Part shown: one piece after another, positions 16,052-25,949 of the stretch | Layout: each line of letters begins with the position of its first letter | Numbering within the stretch: the stretch's first letter is position 1 | DNA from: Fulvivirga marina | GTDB lineage: Bacteria > Bacteroidota > Bacteroidia > Cytophagales > Cyclobacteriaceae | Direction: 5' to 3' | Assembly (NCBI RefSeq): GCF_016775155.1 | Contig: NZ_JAEUGD010000066.1 | Coordinates: forward strand, 408,833 to 472,832 | Length of the DNA: 64,000 nt | Program-made: the position numbers and the translations under genes | The notes under the pieces: model-generated | Told to the model about the DNA's origin: nothing | The model's database searches: none | What the model saw: only the letters and a program-made list of their open reading frames with translations

Positions 16052-18415
16052 TTAAAACTTAACCTGTACACTGGCGATGGGCAATATTTGCCCTCTCCTT
16101 TTAACATCAACAGACTGAAGTACGGGCGAATAAACTATTTCCCTGACATTCGATCTGTCTGTAATATTCTGGATCTCCAATTTAAAAGTAAGGGTATGCT
16201 TGGGATAGTTCAGCGTATAACTGGCCTGGAAGTCTGTTCTAAAATAGTTTTCCAGCTGCTCTTCATATATTCTACTCAGATCATAAACGGCCATTCCCTG
16301 TCGTCTGGATTCCTCTTCATTAATGGGAGTATAACGTTGGCCTCCTGCATATACAGCCCTTACATTCAAATTTAATGATCTATTTTTGGCTAGGTCGAAA
16401 TCATAGCCACCGAGTACGTTGGCTACGAAGTTACTATTATAAAGTGTATTACGCTCTACTCCATCCCCTCCTATGTATTTGGATTGAAAGAGCGATACGT
16501 TGGTATTGAAATAATAGTTTTGATCGAAGAAGCTTTGCAGCGTAAGTTCTACACCATAATTCGTTCCTGTCCCTTTATTCACAAGTTCAAACCCGGTAAA
16601 CCCTTTTTTGGCATTGGTCACAGAATAATAAGAGTTGTCAATAACAGGCACATCGTACAGGTCCTGATAGTATGCTTCTGCCTTGAAAGAAAGGTTATCC
16701 GTAAAGAAGTAGTTATATCCTAAAACATAATGCAATGCTTTTGAAAGGTCTAGATCCTTATTCAATGCCACGGGCGGCACATCGCTTTGTGGTGACATTT
16801 CGACCAAATAGGTAGCCAACCCCTCTCTCCTGCTGTGTAAACCAAAACCAAAGCTAAGTGACTGCTTGTCGTCCAAAAACCACTTGGCATTGAGCCTGGG
16901 CTCTATTGACCTCTGATTATTAAGCATAAACTGGGTAAAGTGTAGCCCTGAATTCAAAACAAAATTTCCACTTAGTCTGTATTTCCAGGTAGCATATCCT
17001 TGAACCACGCTTGTGTTCCCTTCATTATTCACCTCATCTACCAGCATTCTTTCACTATTGCTATAGACTTGAGAAAGCAGGTCATAATTTAAATAACTGT
17101 ATATAAATCCTCCTTTGAAAAGGTGCTGAGCATTGAACTTATGATTCAATGCAACAGACAACCGGCTTGAATAATCAACAAAGTCTTCATTATTAACCCT
17201 AATGGTATTACTCCTGGAGATAGATACATCACGGGTAAAACTTACCTCGTTAGCCGAAAAGGAAAGTACGCTTAACAAACGGGTTTTGTCATTAAGCATG
17301 ACATCATGATTAAGGCCAACAATTCCCAGATCTGAGGTAAAAGTCTCCTTAAGAAGATCACCGTCTTCTCCACTACTTAACCTACCTTTAGTCACTTCTG
17401 TCTCTTTACTTAATCCGCCTATTCCGAATAAGGAGAATGTACCTAGTTTTTGGGTAGGAATATTAACTTTAAACGAGAGGTCCTGGAAAATAGGCAAGGC
17501 ATCATCAACCAGTTCAATGCCCATATCATTTAACACGGACAAGGTTGAATACCTGTAATTCATTAAATAAGATGATCCTCCTCCTTTTTTAAAGGGTCCT
17601 TCCATAGCTGCATCCATGCCTATCAGCCCTAAGCTAAAAGCATATTCCCGTTTCTCACTGTTCCCCTTGCGAATTTTAATATCAAACACACCTGACAGGG
17701 CATTACCGTACTCGGCAGGAAATGCACTGGTAAAAAAATCGGATGTACTCATCAGGTTACTGCTAATGATACTTACCGAGCCGCTGGAAGCTCCCTGATC
17801 AGTAAAATGGTTAGGACTGGGAACCTCTACGCCCTCAATTCTCCACAATAACCCTCTGGGTGAATTTCCACGTATGATTATCTCATTCTCCACATCATCG
17901 GAACCTCCGCCTCCAATAACTCCGGCAGTAGTCGTTACCATTCTTGACGGGTCATTGAAGGTACCTGCATATTTGCTGGACTCTTCCATAGAAAACGACA
18001 GACTGCTAACGGTAGAAAATTCATTTAAAACTTCGCCTGTTTGCTCATTGCTGGTAATTACAACGCCTTCAAGCTCGGTAATAGACTCCGTGATTTCTAC
18101 AGAAAGCACCACTTCCTTACCACTGGTTACAATAACGTTAGGTATAAGCTTACTTTGATACCCTATATATGAAACGGCTATATCATATTTACCCACGGGT
18201 ACATTGCGTATTTCAAAGTTGCCCTGCTCGTTGGTCACCCCTCCCGTTAAAGGCCCAGGCACCTTTACCACTACGTTTACACCAATTAAGGGTGCTTTGG
18301 AATCGACATCACGTACCGTTCCCCGGATCGTTTGCGTTGGTTGCTGTGCCCACAATGGTCCGAGCACTAACATAAAAAGAATGACTAGTATATAATTTGT
18401 TGGTTTTATTTTCAT
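16052..18415 (-). CDS. TonB-dependent outer-membrane receptor with carboxypeptidase-like regulatory domain
   Basis: The 787-residue outer-membrane protein has a signal peptide (ILVILFMLVLGPLWAQQ). An N-terminal CarboxypepD-reg-like beta-sandwich (about 28-115; IRGTVRDVDSKAPLIGVNVVV, YDIAVSYIGYQS) is followed by a plug domain (about 120-240; EIIIRGNSPRGLLWRIEGVEVPSPNHF) and then a long beta-barrel ending in VQVKF, whose terminal aromatic fits outer-membrane insertion. No SusD partner is adjacent, so it is more like a stand-alone importer than a SusCD glycan pair. The ligand is unknown; a siderophore, peptide or metal complex is possible. Whether it relates to the neighbouring NRPS cluster is not shown. 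Confidence 0.9.
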   Translation of the reverse strand: MKIKPTNYILVILFMLVLGPLWAQQPTQTIRGTVRDVDSKAPLIGVNVVVKVPGPLTGGVTNEQGNFEIRNVPVGKYDIAVSYIGYQSKLIPNVIVTSGKEVVLSVEITESITELEGVVITSNEQTGEVLNEFSTVSSLSFSMEESSKYAGTFNDPSRMVTTTAGVIGGGGSDDVENEIIIRGNSPRGLLWRIEGVEVPSPNHFTDQGASSGSVSIISSNLMSTSDFFTSAFPAEYGNALSGVFDIKIRKGNSEKREYAFSLGLIGMDAAMEGPFKKGGGSSYLMNYRYSTLSVLNDMGIELVDDALPIFQDLSFKVNIPTQKLGTFSLFGIGGLSKETEVTKGRLSSGEDGDLLKETFTSDLGIVGLNHDVMLNDKTRLLSVLSFSANEVSFTRDVSISRSNTIRVNNEDFVDYSSRLSVALNHKFNAQHLFKGGFIYSYLNYDLLSQVYSNSERMLVDEVNNEGNTSVVQGYATWKYRLSGNFVLNSGLHFTQFMLNNQRSIEPRLNAKWFLDDKQSLSFGFGLHSRREGLATYLVEMSPQSDVPPVALNKDLDLSKALHYVLGYNYFFTDNLSFKAEAYYQDLYDVPVIDNSYYSVTNAKKGFTGFELVNKGTGTNYGVELTLQSFFDQNYYFNTNVSLFQSKYIGGDGVERNTLYNSNFVANVLGGYDFDLAKNRSLNLNVRAVYAGGQRYTPINEEESRRQGMAVYDLSRIYEEQLENYFRTDFQASYTLNYPKHTLTFKLEIQNITDRSNVREIVYSPVLQSVDVKRRGQILPIASVQVKF

Positions 18416-18610
18416 CTCAATGTGTTGATCTATATCGTTCGGAAGAGTTCAAAAACAATTGCTTGCTATTACATTTTAACTTTACAGGTTCTGGTCAAAG
18501 CATTTACATAAGGCAATACATTCCTTTGTACAAGCCATTGAATTACACTGACAGTGTGTATATGCTCTTATTCGCTGTTGACGGAAGTCAATTAACATGT
18601 AAAAAAACTA

Positions 18611-18919
18611 TTAGTTATCTGCCAGCGCCTCTTCTTTTAGGCTTTCATTCTTTTCTTTTTCTTCCTTACTGAAAGTCAGTCTATACGACAACTCAGAAAG
18701 CTTCTTTTCCTCATTGGGTCTTACACTAAAATCTTTAACTCCACTTAACTCGCTCCAAACTTCTTCTGCCTTACCATCATCCTCGAGGCTAACAAAAAAT
18801 ACTGCCGAACTAATGCGGGTTAAAATATCCTCATATGGCAATTCCCAATCTTTAATCAATTTTTGAGATTTAAGTCCGTCGAGCTTCTCTTTTACTTCGG
18901 TAATGTGCGGAACATTCAT
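18611..18919 (-). CDS. hypothetical 102-residue acidic/basic protein
   Basis: I do not recognise this protein. It is soluble, rich in Glu and Lys (C-terminal SKEEKEKNESLKEEALADN), with a likely alpha-beta core (VFFVSLEDDGKAEEVWSELSGVKDF). No signal peptide or membrane segment is visible. It lies between the TonB receptor and the ABC permease on the same strand, with about 115 and 195 bp gaps, so co-transcription is uncertain. It is probably real because its frame is clean and a plausible start (ATG at 18919) follows an AT-rich leader. Confidence 0.55.
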   Translation of the reverse strand: MNVPHITEVKEKLDGLKSQKLIKDWELPYEDILTRISSAVFFVSLEDDGKAEEVWSELSGVKDFSVRPNEEKKLSELSYRLTFSKEEKEKNESLKEEALADN

Positions 18920-19034
18920 ATCATCAACTGGTTAAGTTTTAAAACTTTATACTTTAAATATTATTTAATTAAATAAAACAAGAATTAAGGATAATTAATT
19001 ATCAATAAGAAATACAAAATCAAGCTATCTTCAA

Positions 19035-21407
19035 TTAACTATTCCTAATCACTTTCACTGGAGATTCCATTGCGGTTTTGATCACCTTATACCCCACCGT
19101 GATAGCAAAAATGCCAAATAGCAGTATGGTGGCTGAAAATATGGCAAATATATTTACTTGGGTATGGTAGGTGTAAATGCTATCCAATAGCCAATCCACA
19201 AAATAAGAAGCTGCAAATATTCCTATAAACATGGATATGAGTAAAATTATCATGAACTCTTTAGTGATATGAAATGCAATATTCGTCTTTGAGCCTCCCA
19301 AAACCTTTCTGATCCCAAATTCTTTGGATCGCTTCGCGATATTCAATGAAAGCATGGAAAACAGGCCTGAAGAGCTAATAAACAAAGACACCATGGCCAG
19401 AATAAAAAATACCGTTTCTATATTACTATTGATGGTTTTGGCCTCGTACAGCATCTCTTCCTGCAAGTATCCATGAAACTGAATATTAGGAAAGGTTTCT
19501 TTCCATTCCTGTTCCAGTTTATGCCTCATCATGTACCGGTCCTCCGGGTTTACTTTAGCAGTTATAAAGTGATACCTGTCTTCATCTGCCATACGCAAAA
19601 AGAGTGGCTTAACGGGCTGCCATAGTCCCCGCATATAAATATTCTTCACCACCCCAATCACAAATAATTGTAGCGTGTCATTTACAATGATCTTTTTATT
19701 GAGCGGCTCCTCCCATCCAAATTCTTTAACGAAACTTTCCGTCACAAGCACCGACTCCGACCTGTCTCTTGCAGAGTGTTGCTCAAAATTTCTTCCCTCC
19801 AGTATAGTCAGGCTAGCTGTTTCTAAAAATTCAGGACTTACATTGATGCCCTCTACCCGTTCTTCTCTATCACCCGATTGCACCGAGCTGGTATAGATAT
19901 TCCGGCCTATGTGTCCTTCTGAGCCGGAAACACTTAATATTTTGGGTTCCTGAGTCAGCCTATTAGCAAATATGTCATACTCGGACTTATTATTTACCTG
20001 CACCACTATGGTTTGCTGGTGATCAAACCCCATATCCAGAGTTTGTTGATACTCTGCATTTTCGTTGAAGGCAAGTCCTGCAATTAAAGATAGTAGTACA
20101 ATACTCAATTGAAACAGCAGCAGGAATCGCATAAAAACATTAGTTCCTACTCGTTTAAAGTTCTCTCTGAATATTTTGGTAGGGTCAAATGAACCTACAT
20201 AGAAAGCAGGATAGGCTCCGGCCAAAACGGCTGTTACGATCAATAACACCACAGAGAGTAAAATAATATCCGGACTTTCAAAGAAATTGAACTCCAGCTC
20301 TAAAAAGGACCATAAGGCGCTGTAAGCCGGCACCAAAAAGCTGGCAAGCACTATGGCCAGGCATATGGCAATCAGACAAACTACCAGGTTTTCAGTTAAA
20401 AACTGTATCATTACCTGGTTCTTTGTACCTCCGAAAACCTTTCTTAAGCCTATTTCCTTTAACCTTTTTCCTGACATGGCCATGGCGCTGTTCACAAAAT
20501 TAAAGCAAGACAGCAACAGCATCAGCACGGCCATTACAATGGGCGTAATTACTGCTGAAGAAGGCAACCCCTGTCTAAGCACATTTCCTCTCAGGTTTTC
20601 CAGGTTGCCTGCCATTTCTGGCAGTGGGTCCAAATAAAAGCCATTCATTTTCAAATCTTCTCTGGCCTGACTTTGTATTGCAGCATACTTCCCCAGTTGC
20701 CCTTCAACTTTTTCTTCTTCTGAAGCATCTTTCATGAGTATGAAAGTGGTGAGAACAAATGATGCCCAGTCGTCTTCTTCCAACTTTGCCAGATCAAGAA
20801 AGTTGTCAAACAACAGCAGCATATCGAAATTGAAACTCGAATTGAGTGGGATATCATCCAGAACACCATTTACGGTATAGCTTCTCTCCCCTATATTTTT
20901 GTAATTAACTGTAATCGTTTCGCCTATAGCGTCCTTCCCGCTAAAATGCTTCTCAGCCATCTTCCTAGAGATCAGCACCTTACTTTTATCACCTTTGGCT
21001 AGTTTATTCCCCTGGATAATCTTAAAAGTAAATACATCCAGAAAATCGGGATCAACAAACCCTAACTTGTTATTATAGGTTTCGTCCCCAAAGATCAACT
21101 CTTCCCTGGTCTCCGTGTACCGAACCGATGTCTCTATTCCTTCAATCTCGGTTTTCATAGCCGGTGACAAAGGCAAAGGAGTAATAGCAAAGTTAACCGG
21201 TACACCGTTGATATTAGCCACGCTATTTACTTTAAAGATCCTGTCAACGTTAACATGAAAGGCATTAAAGTTATGGTCAAACTTCCAGCTCAGATAGGCT
21301 ATAATACAGCATGCAAGGGCTGCGCTTAAACCAATAACATTGATCAAAACGATTAGCTTTTGTCTCAAAATATTTTTAAAAGCTACTTTTAGGTAATTCC
21401 TGAACAT
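19035..21407 (-). CDS. MacB/FtsX-type ABC transporter permease
   Basis: The 790-residue protein has two repeats of periplasmic MacB-PCD plus FtsX domains: the first membrane helix at about 20-42, then a periplasmic part, helices at about 285-430, a second periplasmic part, and terminal helices at about 680-780. Repeated family motifs are RLKEIGLRKVFGGTKNQVMIQFLTEN and RSKEFGIRKVLGGSKTNIAFHITKEF. This double-FtsX form is the usual Bacteroidota type and normally works with a separate ATPase, not seen here. It could move peptides, lipids or drugs across the inner membrane. It lies 480 bp downstream of the NRPS operon on the same strand, with a pseudogene between, so a role in self-protection is only a possibility. 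Confidence 0.9.
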   Translation of the reverse strand: MFRNYLKVAFKNILRQKLIVLINVIGLSAALACCIIAYLSWKFDHNFNAFHVNVDRIFKVNSVANINGVPVNFAITPLPLSPAMKTEIEGIETSVRYTETREELIFGDETYNNKLGFVDPDFLDVFTFKIIQGNKLAKGDKSKVLISRKMAEKHFSGKDAIGETITVNYKNIGERSYTVNGVLDDIPLNSSFNFDMLLLFDNFLDLAKLEEDDWASFVLTTFILMKDASEEEKVEGQLGKYAAIQSQAREDLKMNGFYLDPLPEMAGNLENLRGNVLRQGLPSSAVITPIVMAVLMLLLSCFNFVNSAMAMSGKRLKEIGLRKVFGGTKNQVMIQFLTENLVVCLIAICLAIVLASFLVPAYSALWSFLELEFNFFESPDIILLSVVLLIVTAVLAGAYPAFYVGSFDPTKIFRENFKRVGTNVFMRFLLLFQLSIVLLSLIAGLAFNENAEYQQTLDMGFDHQQTIVVQVNNKSEYDIFANRLTQEPKILSVSGSEGHIGRNIYTSSVQSGDREERVEGINVSPEFLETASLTILEGRNFEQHSARDRSESVLVTESFVKEFGWEEPLNKKIIVNDTLQLFVIGVVKNIYMRGLWQPVKPLFLRMADEDRYHFITAKVNPEDRYMMRHKLEQEWKETFPNIQFHGYLQEEMLYEAKTINSNIETVFFILAMVSLFISSSGLFSMLSLNIAKRSKEFGIRKVLGGSKTNIAFHITKEFMIILLISMFIGIFAASYFVDWLLDSIYTYHTQVNIFAIFSATILLFGIFAITVGYKVIKTAMESPVKVIRNS

Positions 21408-21519
21408 TTATTTTTTCTACTATTTAGTTTTAGTTGGCTAATTCTACAGTTAAACAAACTCGACGTGTACTAATTACCTTCTCACGTAATAAAACCTTTA
21501 ACCGATTTCCCACTTTATT

Positions 21520-21863
21520 TTAAGCTACTGAAAACCATAACTCTCCCAAAAACTCTACTACCTTCTGAGCGAATTTAGACTTCAGAAAATTATCGCTATT
21601 ACTCAGCAAGACTATTCCCACACCCTCGTCTTTGGCCGGAACAGAATTGCACTCCTGTTGTTATCAGCTTATGCCTTCGGCCACTTACTATTTCTTTTTT
21701 AGGAAGGTACTTATAAACAGGTGTATCTATATCCAACACCCCCTTCTCTACCTGCTTCATCACAAAATATGTAAACACGGGTTTTGATATTGAAGCTGCT
21801 TCAAAGACAGTTGCACTATAGTCAATAGTTACTCGTACAAGAATAACAAACGCTACACCACCT
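21520..21863 (-). pseudogene. decayed serine hydrolase (class C beta-lactamase-like) with an internal deletion
   Basis: Minus-strand frames carry two separated pieces of a serine beta-lactamase-family protein. The first piece (about 21660-21863) reads GVAFVILVR..., then ATVFEAASISKPVFTYFVMK with the SxxK active-site motif (SISK) and GVLDIDTPVYKYLPKKEIVSG, then HKLITT. The second piece, in another frame (about 21520-21630), reads AKDEGVGIVLLSNSDN...FAQKVVEFLGE and a stop; this is the usual C-terminal end of such hydrolases. About 250 residues between them are missing and the 5' end is eroded, so it cannot be functional. It lies in the 480-bp gap at the 3' edge of the NRPS cluster. Confidence 0.8.
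21701..21716. repeat. 16-bp inverted repeat arm flanking the hydrolase remnant
   Basis: AGGAAGGTACTTATAA (21701-21716) is repeated as its reverse complement with one mismatch at 21863-21878 (TTATAAATACCTTCCT). One arm encodes the YKYLP part of the hydrolase remnant; the other lies just after the stop of the CmlA-like gene. Confidence 0.6.
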
Positions 21864-21887
21864 TATAAATACCTTCCTGACTTCTGA

Positions 21888-23486
21888 TTAGTTATAGAAG
21901 ATTTCCTTCTCTCCAAATAATCGCTCTGCCTCTGTACCTCTGGTTTTGCAGTCTTCTATCAACTTATTAGATGCAATAATCGGATTAGATTCTGGCGTAT
22001 ATTTTATGGTCATGATGTAATTTAACCAAGGTTCTTGCCCCATAGCATAGACATAGGTCTCTTTAGGACTAAACTGATCTACAATGTGCATACCTCGCTC
22101 ATAATTACTACCTGCTAATCTACGAGACTGATCTTTATCGCGATCTAATTTTTCGGTAATCAATGGACCGTATAGCCATGACAAAGGTGCTCCATCACAC
22201 TCCATACCCAGGAATAGCACATCGACGTTTCCTATTACTTTTTGAACATGCTCATAAAGTTTTGGCTCAATATTGCATGAATCAGCTGCAAATAGTACCG
22301 ATAGTTTATCCTCGAATTTTACATGGTGACAAAGCTTAGTAGCAATATTCAAATCAGCATGCTCTCCTAAAAAAGGTAGCCCGGTGATCTCGCAATCTCC
22401 TATTTTGATACTATCCATTTCAGACAATTCTATTACATTATCAAACCCTAAGTGGTTGAACATTAACTTCAGGTTTGGATCCTGTAATTCACCACTACCA
22501 TTTCTCGGAACAATTATATGCTTGATTTTATGCCTCAATTGCAGCAATGTCTCGAATAGAATATGATCCTGATGGTTATGTGTAATTAGAACAAAGTCAA
22601 TTTCATCAGGTAAGTCTGTGTAGGTGTATCTTGATATTTCAGAATCATAACCATAGCTGATCACCGGATCTGCAAGTATAGATACATCCTTAGTTTCTAC
22701 CAGTATGCATGCGTGGCCAAAGTATCTGGTTCTGATACCCTCTCCCTCATACTTTTCGTAAGGCTTAGGTGGCGTCTCAGTGAAAAAGGTTTTGAATATT
22801 TCTTCATCTTCAGGAGAGATTCCCAATTCATCTCTTATTTTTTCATATGAGTTAGGAACACGCTGCATTTTAAACAACTCGTCAATTCCCTTATGATTAA
22901 ACGGAATTCTAAGGTGAATCACACCCTCTTCGCTTAAACGTGGTGTACTCAATACAAAGGGACGGTCATCTTCTTCAATTAAATACAGCGCAATGCTTTG
23001 GTAAGAGTCATCGTAGTACTCACTTTTGTATAGCAATGACTCAAAAAAACGATAAGAAGGCTGATTATTAGTATCATAGGTTAGTTCTACATACCCTTTC
23101 AAAATATCAGGCACTTTTTCATAAAGAGGCTCCAAAGAATACCCTTTTGCTTCGTTCATCAGCATAGAGTTGAGTTCTTTAATTGCATCTGATAGTTCAA
23201 TCATTTTTTGCTGACGCTCCAATATCTGCTGCTTATGCACTTCCACATCAGCTTTTCTATCAACACCATTGAAGTCCATAAACGGGCCTCCCAGCATTTT
23301 GGGGTTTTTAACCGCTGCCGCATGGATTTGCGGTGCCTGAATGTATGAGTTTATAATCTTTAAATGCCTATCTGTAATGTTCCTGGCAGCAGTGGCCGGA
23401 GAAATCAGGTGAGACCAGGCATACCACCCTTCAAATAAAGGCTCCGGAACTACGTTGGACTTCAGGTATACTTTCTTGTTACTCAT
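21888..23486 (-). CDS. CmlA-type diiron beta-hydroxylase (MBL fold) of the NRPS cluster, copy 2
   Basis: The 532-residue protein matches in length and layout the chloramphenicol enzyme CmlA, a diiron oxygenase that beta-hydroxylates an amino acid bound to an NRPS carrier protein. The N-terminal domain opens with YLKSNVVPEPLFEGWYAWSH and SPATAARN. The C-terminal metallo-beta-lactamase fold has THNHQDH (H303, H305, D307, H308), GEHADL (E375) and FAADS (D402), close to the ligand numbering I recall for CmlA. The glutamate before the usual MBL histidine is the family hallmark. It overlaps the type II thioesterase stop by 4 bp, so it is the last gene of the operon. The substrate residue is unknown; the Asn- or aromatic-loading modules are candidates. 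Confidence 0.85.
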   Translation of the reverse strand: MSNKKVYLKSNVVPEPLFEGWYAWSHLISPATAARNITDRHLKIINSYIQAPQIHAAAVKNPKMLGGPFMDFNGVDRKADVEVHKQQILERQQKMIELSDAIKELNSMLMNEAKGYSLEPLYEKVPDILKGYVELTYDTNNQPSYRFFESLLYKSEYYDDSYQSIALYLIEEDDRPFVLSTPRLSEEGVIHLRIPFNHKGIDELFKMQRVPNSYEKIRDELGISPEDEEIFKTFFTETPPKPYEKYEGEGIRTRYFGHACILVETKDVSILADPVISYGYDSEISRYTYTDLPDEIDFVLITHNHQDHILFETLLQLRHKIKHIIVPRNGSGELQDPNLKLMFNHLGFDNVIELSEMDSIKIGDCEITGLPFLGEHADLNIATKLCHHVKFEDKLSVLFAADSCNIEPKLYEHVQKVIGNVDVLFLGMECDGAPLSWLYGPLITEKLDRDKDQSRRLAGSNYERGMHIVDQFSPKETYVYAMGQEPWLNYIMTIKYTPESNPIIASNKLIEDCKTRGTEAERLFGEKEIFYN

Positions 23487-24190
23487 GATGTTATTTGTAT
23501 TAAAGTTAAAGTAGAGGTAATAATTTCCATAATTTCTTTTTGGTGATCGAAAATGAAAAAGTGCTTGCCGGGAAACTCTATGAAGTTAATCGGTATAGTA
23601 CTTTCTTTTTGCCAGGCTCTGGCATCATCTGCGGTAGTCACCTCCTGGTCGCCGATCATTACCGTCATAGGTATGTTATGCGGCTCAGAAGAATCGTGTT
23701 TATAGGATTCAATGGCTTCAAAATCAGCCCTCAGAATGGGCTCAAAAAAATCGAACAACTGTCGGTCCTGAAGTATTTCATCAGGGCTGCCTCCGTATTC
23801 AATGAGCTTATCCACAAACTTATCTTTAGGCAAGAGGTGCTTTCCTTTATCCGGGTCATCCACCGACGGCCCCCTACACCCCGTTAAAAACAAATGCAGG
23901 GGTTTTTCATGGTTGTTTGCAAGAATTTTCTTTGTCAACAAATGAGTCAGGAATGCCCCCATACTATGCCCGTAAATTGCATAGGGTCCGAGGTCAAGTT
24001 GTGGAGCCAGCTTATCGTACAAATCATCCACTAGTGCTTCCAAATCCGTCATCAGGGGTTCCCTGATTCTTTGACCTCTCCCCGGCAATTCTATAGGAAT
24101 CACTTCAATATCTGCCGGAGCGTCTGTCTCATATCCCCTATAGGAATACTTGCTGCCCCCAGCAAACGGGAGGCAAAATAACTTGATCAT
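23483..24190 (-). CDS. type II thioesterase (NRPS editing)
   Basis: This 235-residue alpha/beta-hydrolase of the GrsT/SrfD type hydrolyses wrong or stalled acyl groups from carrier proteins. It opens with IKLFCLPFAGGSKYSYRGYE. The nucleophile is in YAIYGHSMGAFL (GHSMG, Ser about 83), and GKHFFIFDHQ near residue 215 supplies the catalytic histidine. It starts 3 bp after the exporter stop and overlaps the following CmlA-like gene by 4 bp, showing translational coupling. It might instead release a modified amino acid from the stand-alone A-PCP, as thioesterases do in some beta-hydroxytyrosine pathways. Confidence 0.92.
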   Translation of the reverse strand: MIKLFCLPFAGGSKYSYRGYETDAPADIEVIPIELPGRGQRIREPLMTDLEALVDDLYDKLAPQLDLGPYAIYGHSMGAFLTHLLTKKILANNHEKPLHLFLTGCRGPSVDDPDKGKHLLPKDKFVDKLIEYGGSPDEILQDRQLFDFFEPILRADFEAIESYKHDSSEPHNIPMTVMIGDQEVTTADDARAWQKESTIPINFIEFPGKHFFIFDHQKEIMEIITSTLTLIQITS

Positions 24191-24193
24191 AGG

Positions 24194-25861
24194 CTATATT
24201 TTTGGTTCAAGTTCTGGTTTATTAATTACTTTATTGGATATTATTTTTCCATAATCCAGTTTTATAAGTCTATCAGTATGATGATAAAACTCATCATCGT
24301 GGGTGATGATAATGACGGTTTTGCCATCTCTTTGTAGATCTTTGATGATCACCTCATAAAAATAGCGTCTGAAAACCGGATCCTGCTCTGCTGCCCATTC
24401 GTCAAATACACAAACCTGGCGATTTTCCATCAAGGCATAAATCATGGCCAACCTTTTCTGCTGGCCTTTTGAAAGGCCATTTTCTATCACATTTCTCTCC
24501 CTGTCTATACGGAGTGCTTCTGCAAGCTGCATGGTATCAATGTACTGTTTGAGTGAGACGGATGAATTCTGAAAATCGATGTTATCATAGTTTTCACTAA
24601 ACAGGTAATTGTCAGTAAAAATGGCTGATATCTGATTACGGTAGTAGGGATAATTGTTTGCTGATACCGGTACACCATTGATGTAAATGACCCCACTGGT
24701 TGGCTTATAAATTCCGGTGAGCAACTTCACAAATGTACTTTTACCACTTCCATTCCCCCCAATAATAAACATCAATTCACCTCTCTTTATTTCCAAATTA
24801 ATTGGGCCCAACTGAAAAGTGCGCTGATCTTTCTTGCTGTAATACTCGTAAGTGACATTTTCAAAAACTATGGATTCAAACTCGTCGTTAATTTCAGAAA
24901 GGTCGCCATGCCTTACTTTAATCGTAGACAGGGAATTCAACTTATCGTCAAACTCCTCGAGACGTTCAACAGCAATCTTAACATTGGTGTAAACCGGAAT
25001 AAGATTAATCAAACCACCTAACGGCCCCAAAACATAAAGTAGCGTAATGATATAAGCTGATACCTGCTGTATTTCCAGTTCAAAAAACATGGGTAATGCA
25101 AAGAGCGAAACTCCTATTACTACATAAAAGCTATAAGTACCAACAAGGTTATTGTTCACATACTTATTCTGATTTTCAATAAGCAGATCTTTGGTCTTGA
25201 TTCTATTGGCATTGATATAATCCTGATACAGGGAGTCATTCCTCTTGCTGTTCATTTTAATCTCTTTGAACCCCAGAATCAGATCGTTAATATATCTGAA
25301 ATAACTGTTTTGCATATCCCTCACAATATTGAAGTCTTTTTCAATCTTCTTATTCCGCACCACATAAAACAGCACAATCAGGATAAAAACCAATGTTAAC
25401 ATGAGCCCGCCAATCCAGGAAGCATAGTACAAATATCCCATACAGCTTACCACAATAATTATTGAGTTGAATGACTCGATCATCGTTCTGGGGATACTAC
25501 TTACCATTTGTGCATCCTGCAATGCAGTATACACCCTTTCCTTTCCCATGGCTTCATAGTCCTCATATGCAGCGAACCTTAACTTTTCTATGATTGATAT
25601 CCCAAAATCATACGACAAGTCATTGCTAAGCTTCACCATAAAATTTTGAAACAATTTGCTGGTGACAAGGGATAATACCAGCAATAGCACAAACAATTGC
25701 CAGACTGGAAGTATAGCAAAAGGAATTTCATCTCCGGTAAGTGTGGCATTGATTGTTCCCAATAACCCAATATTCCAGAGACTGCTTACCAAACCGAATA
25801 CTATACAGAAAAAATAAAAAAACCTTGATCTCTTTTGCAGTAAGGTCATTAATGTATTCAT
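24194..25861 (-). CDS. cyclic-peptide export ABC transporter (SyrD/PvdE type)
   Basis: The 555-residue half-transporter has six membrane helices (about 15-300) fused to an ATPase domain: Walker A IGGNGSGKST (about 368-377), signature LSKGQQKRLAM, Walker B VCVFDEWAAEQDP and switch histidine ITHDD. The DEWAAEQDP wording and length are characteristic of exporters of cyclic lipopeptides and pyoverdine precursors such as SyrD and PvdE. It sits between the terminal NRPS and the thioesterase and probably moves the finished peptide across the inner membrane, perhaps giving immunity. Confidence 0.93.
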   Translation of the reverse strand: MNTLMTLLQKRSRFFYFFCIVFGLVSSLWNIGLLGTINATLTGDEIPFAILPVWQLFVLLLVLSLVTSKLFQNFMVKLSNDLSYDFGISIIEKLRFAAYEDYEAMGKERVYTALQDAQMVSSIPRTMIESFNSIIIVVSCMGYLYYASWIGGLMLTLVFILIVLFYVVRNKKIEKDFNIVRDMQNSYFRYINDLILGFKEIKMNSKRNDSLYQDYINANRIKTKDLLIENQNKYVNNNLVGTYSFYVVIGVSLFALPMFFELEIQQVSAYIITLLYVLGPLGGLINLIPVYTNVKIAVERLEEFDDKLNSLSTIKVRHGDLSEINDEFESIVFENVTYEYYSKKDQRTFQLGPINLEIKRGELMFIIGGNGSGKSTFVKLLTGIYKPTSGVIYINGVPVSANNYPYYRNQISAIFTDNYLFSENYDNIDFQNSSVSLKQYIDTMQLAEALRIDRERNVIENGLSKGQQKRLAMIYALMENRQVCVFDEWAAEQDPVFRRYFYEVIIKDLQRDGKTVIIITHDDEFYHHTDRLIKLDYGKIISNKVINKPELEPKI

Positions 25862-25949
25862 GCCAATAGATTATTTACTTGTATTTAATCAATACTAATT
25901 TTACGTTTTAACAATTGAAACTTTGTGCTTCAACTTTAGAAATCTGTTT

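Noticed and set aside
18397-18672. 91-residue plus-strand frame between the TonB receptor and the small hypothetical gene
   Set aside because: It overlaps both minus-strand genes, its translation is unlike any family, and it has no supported start.
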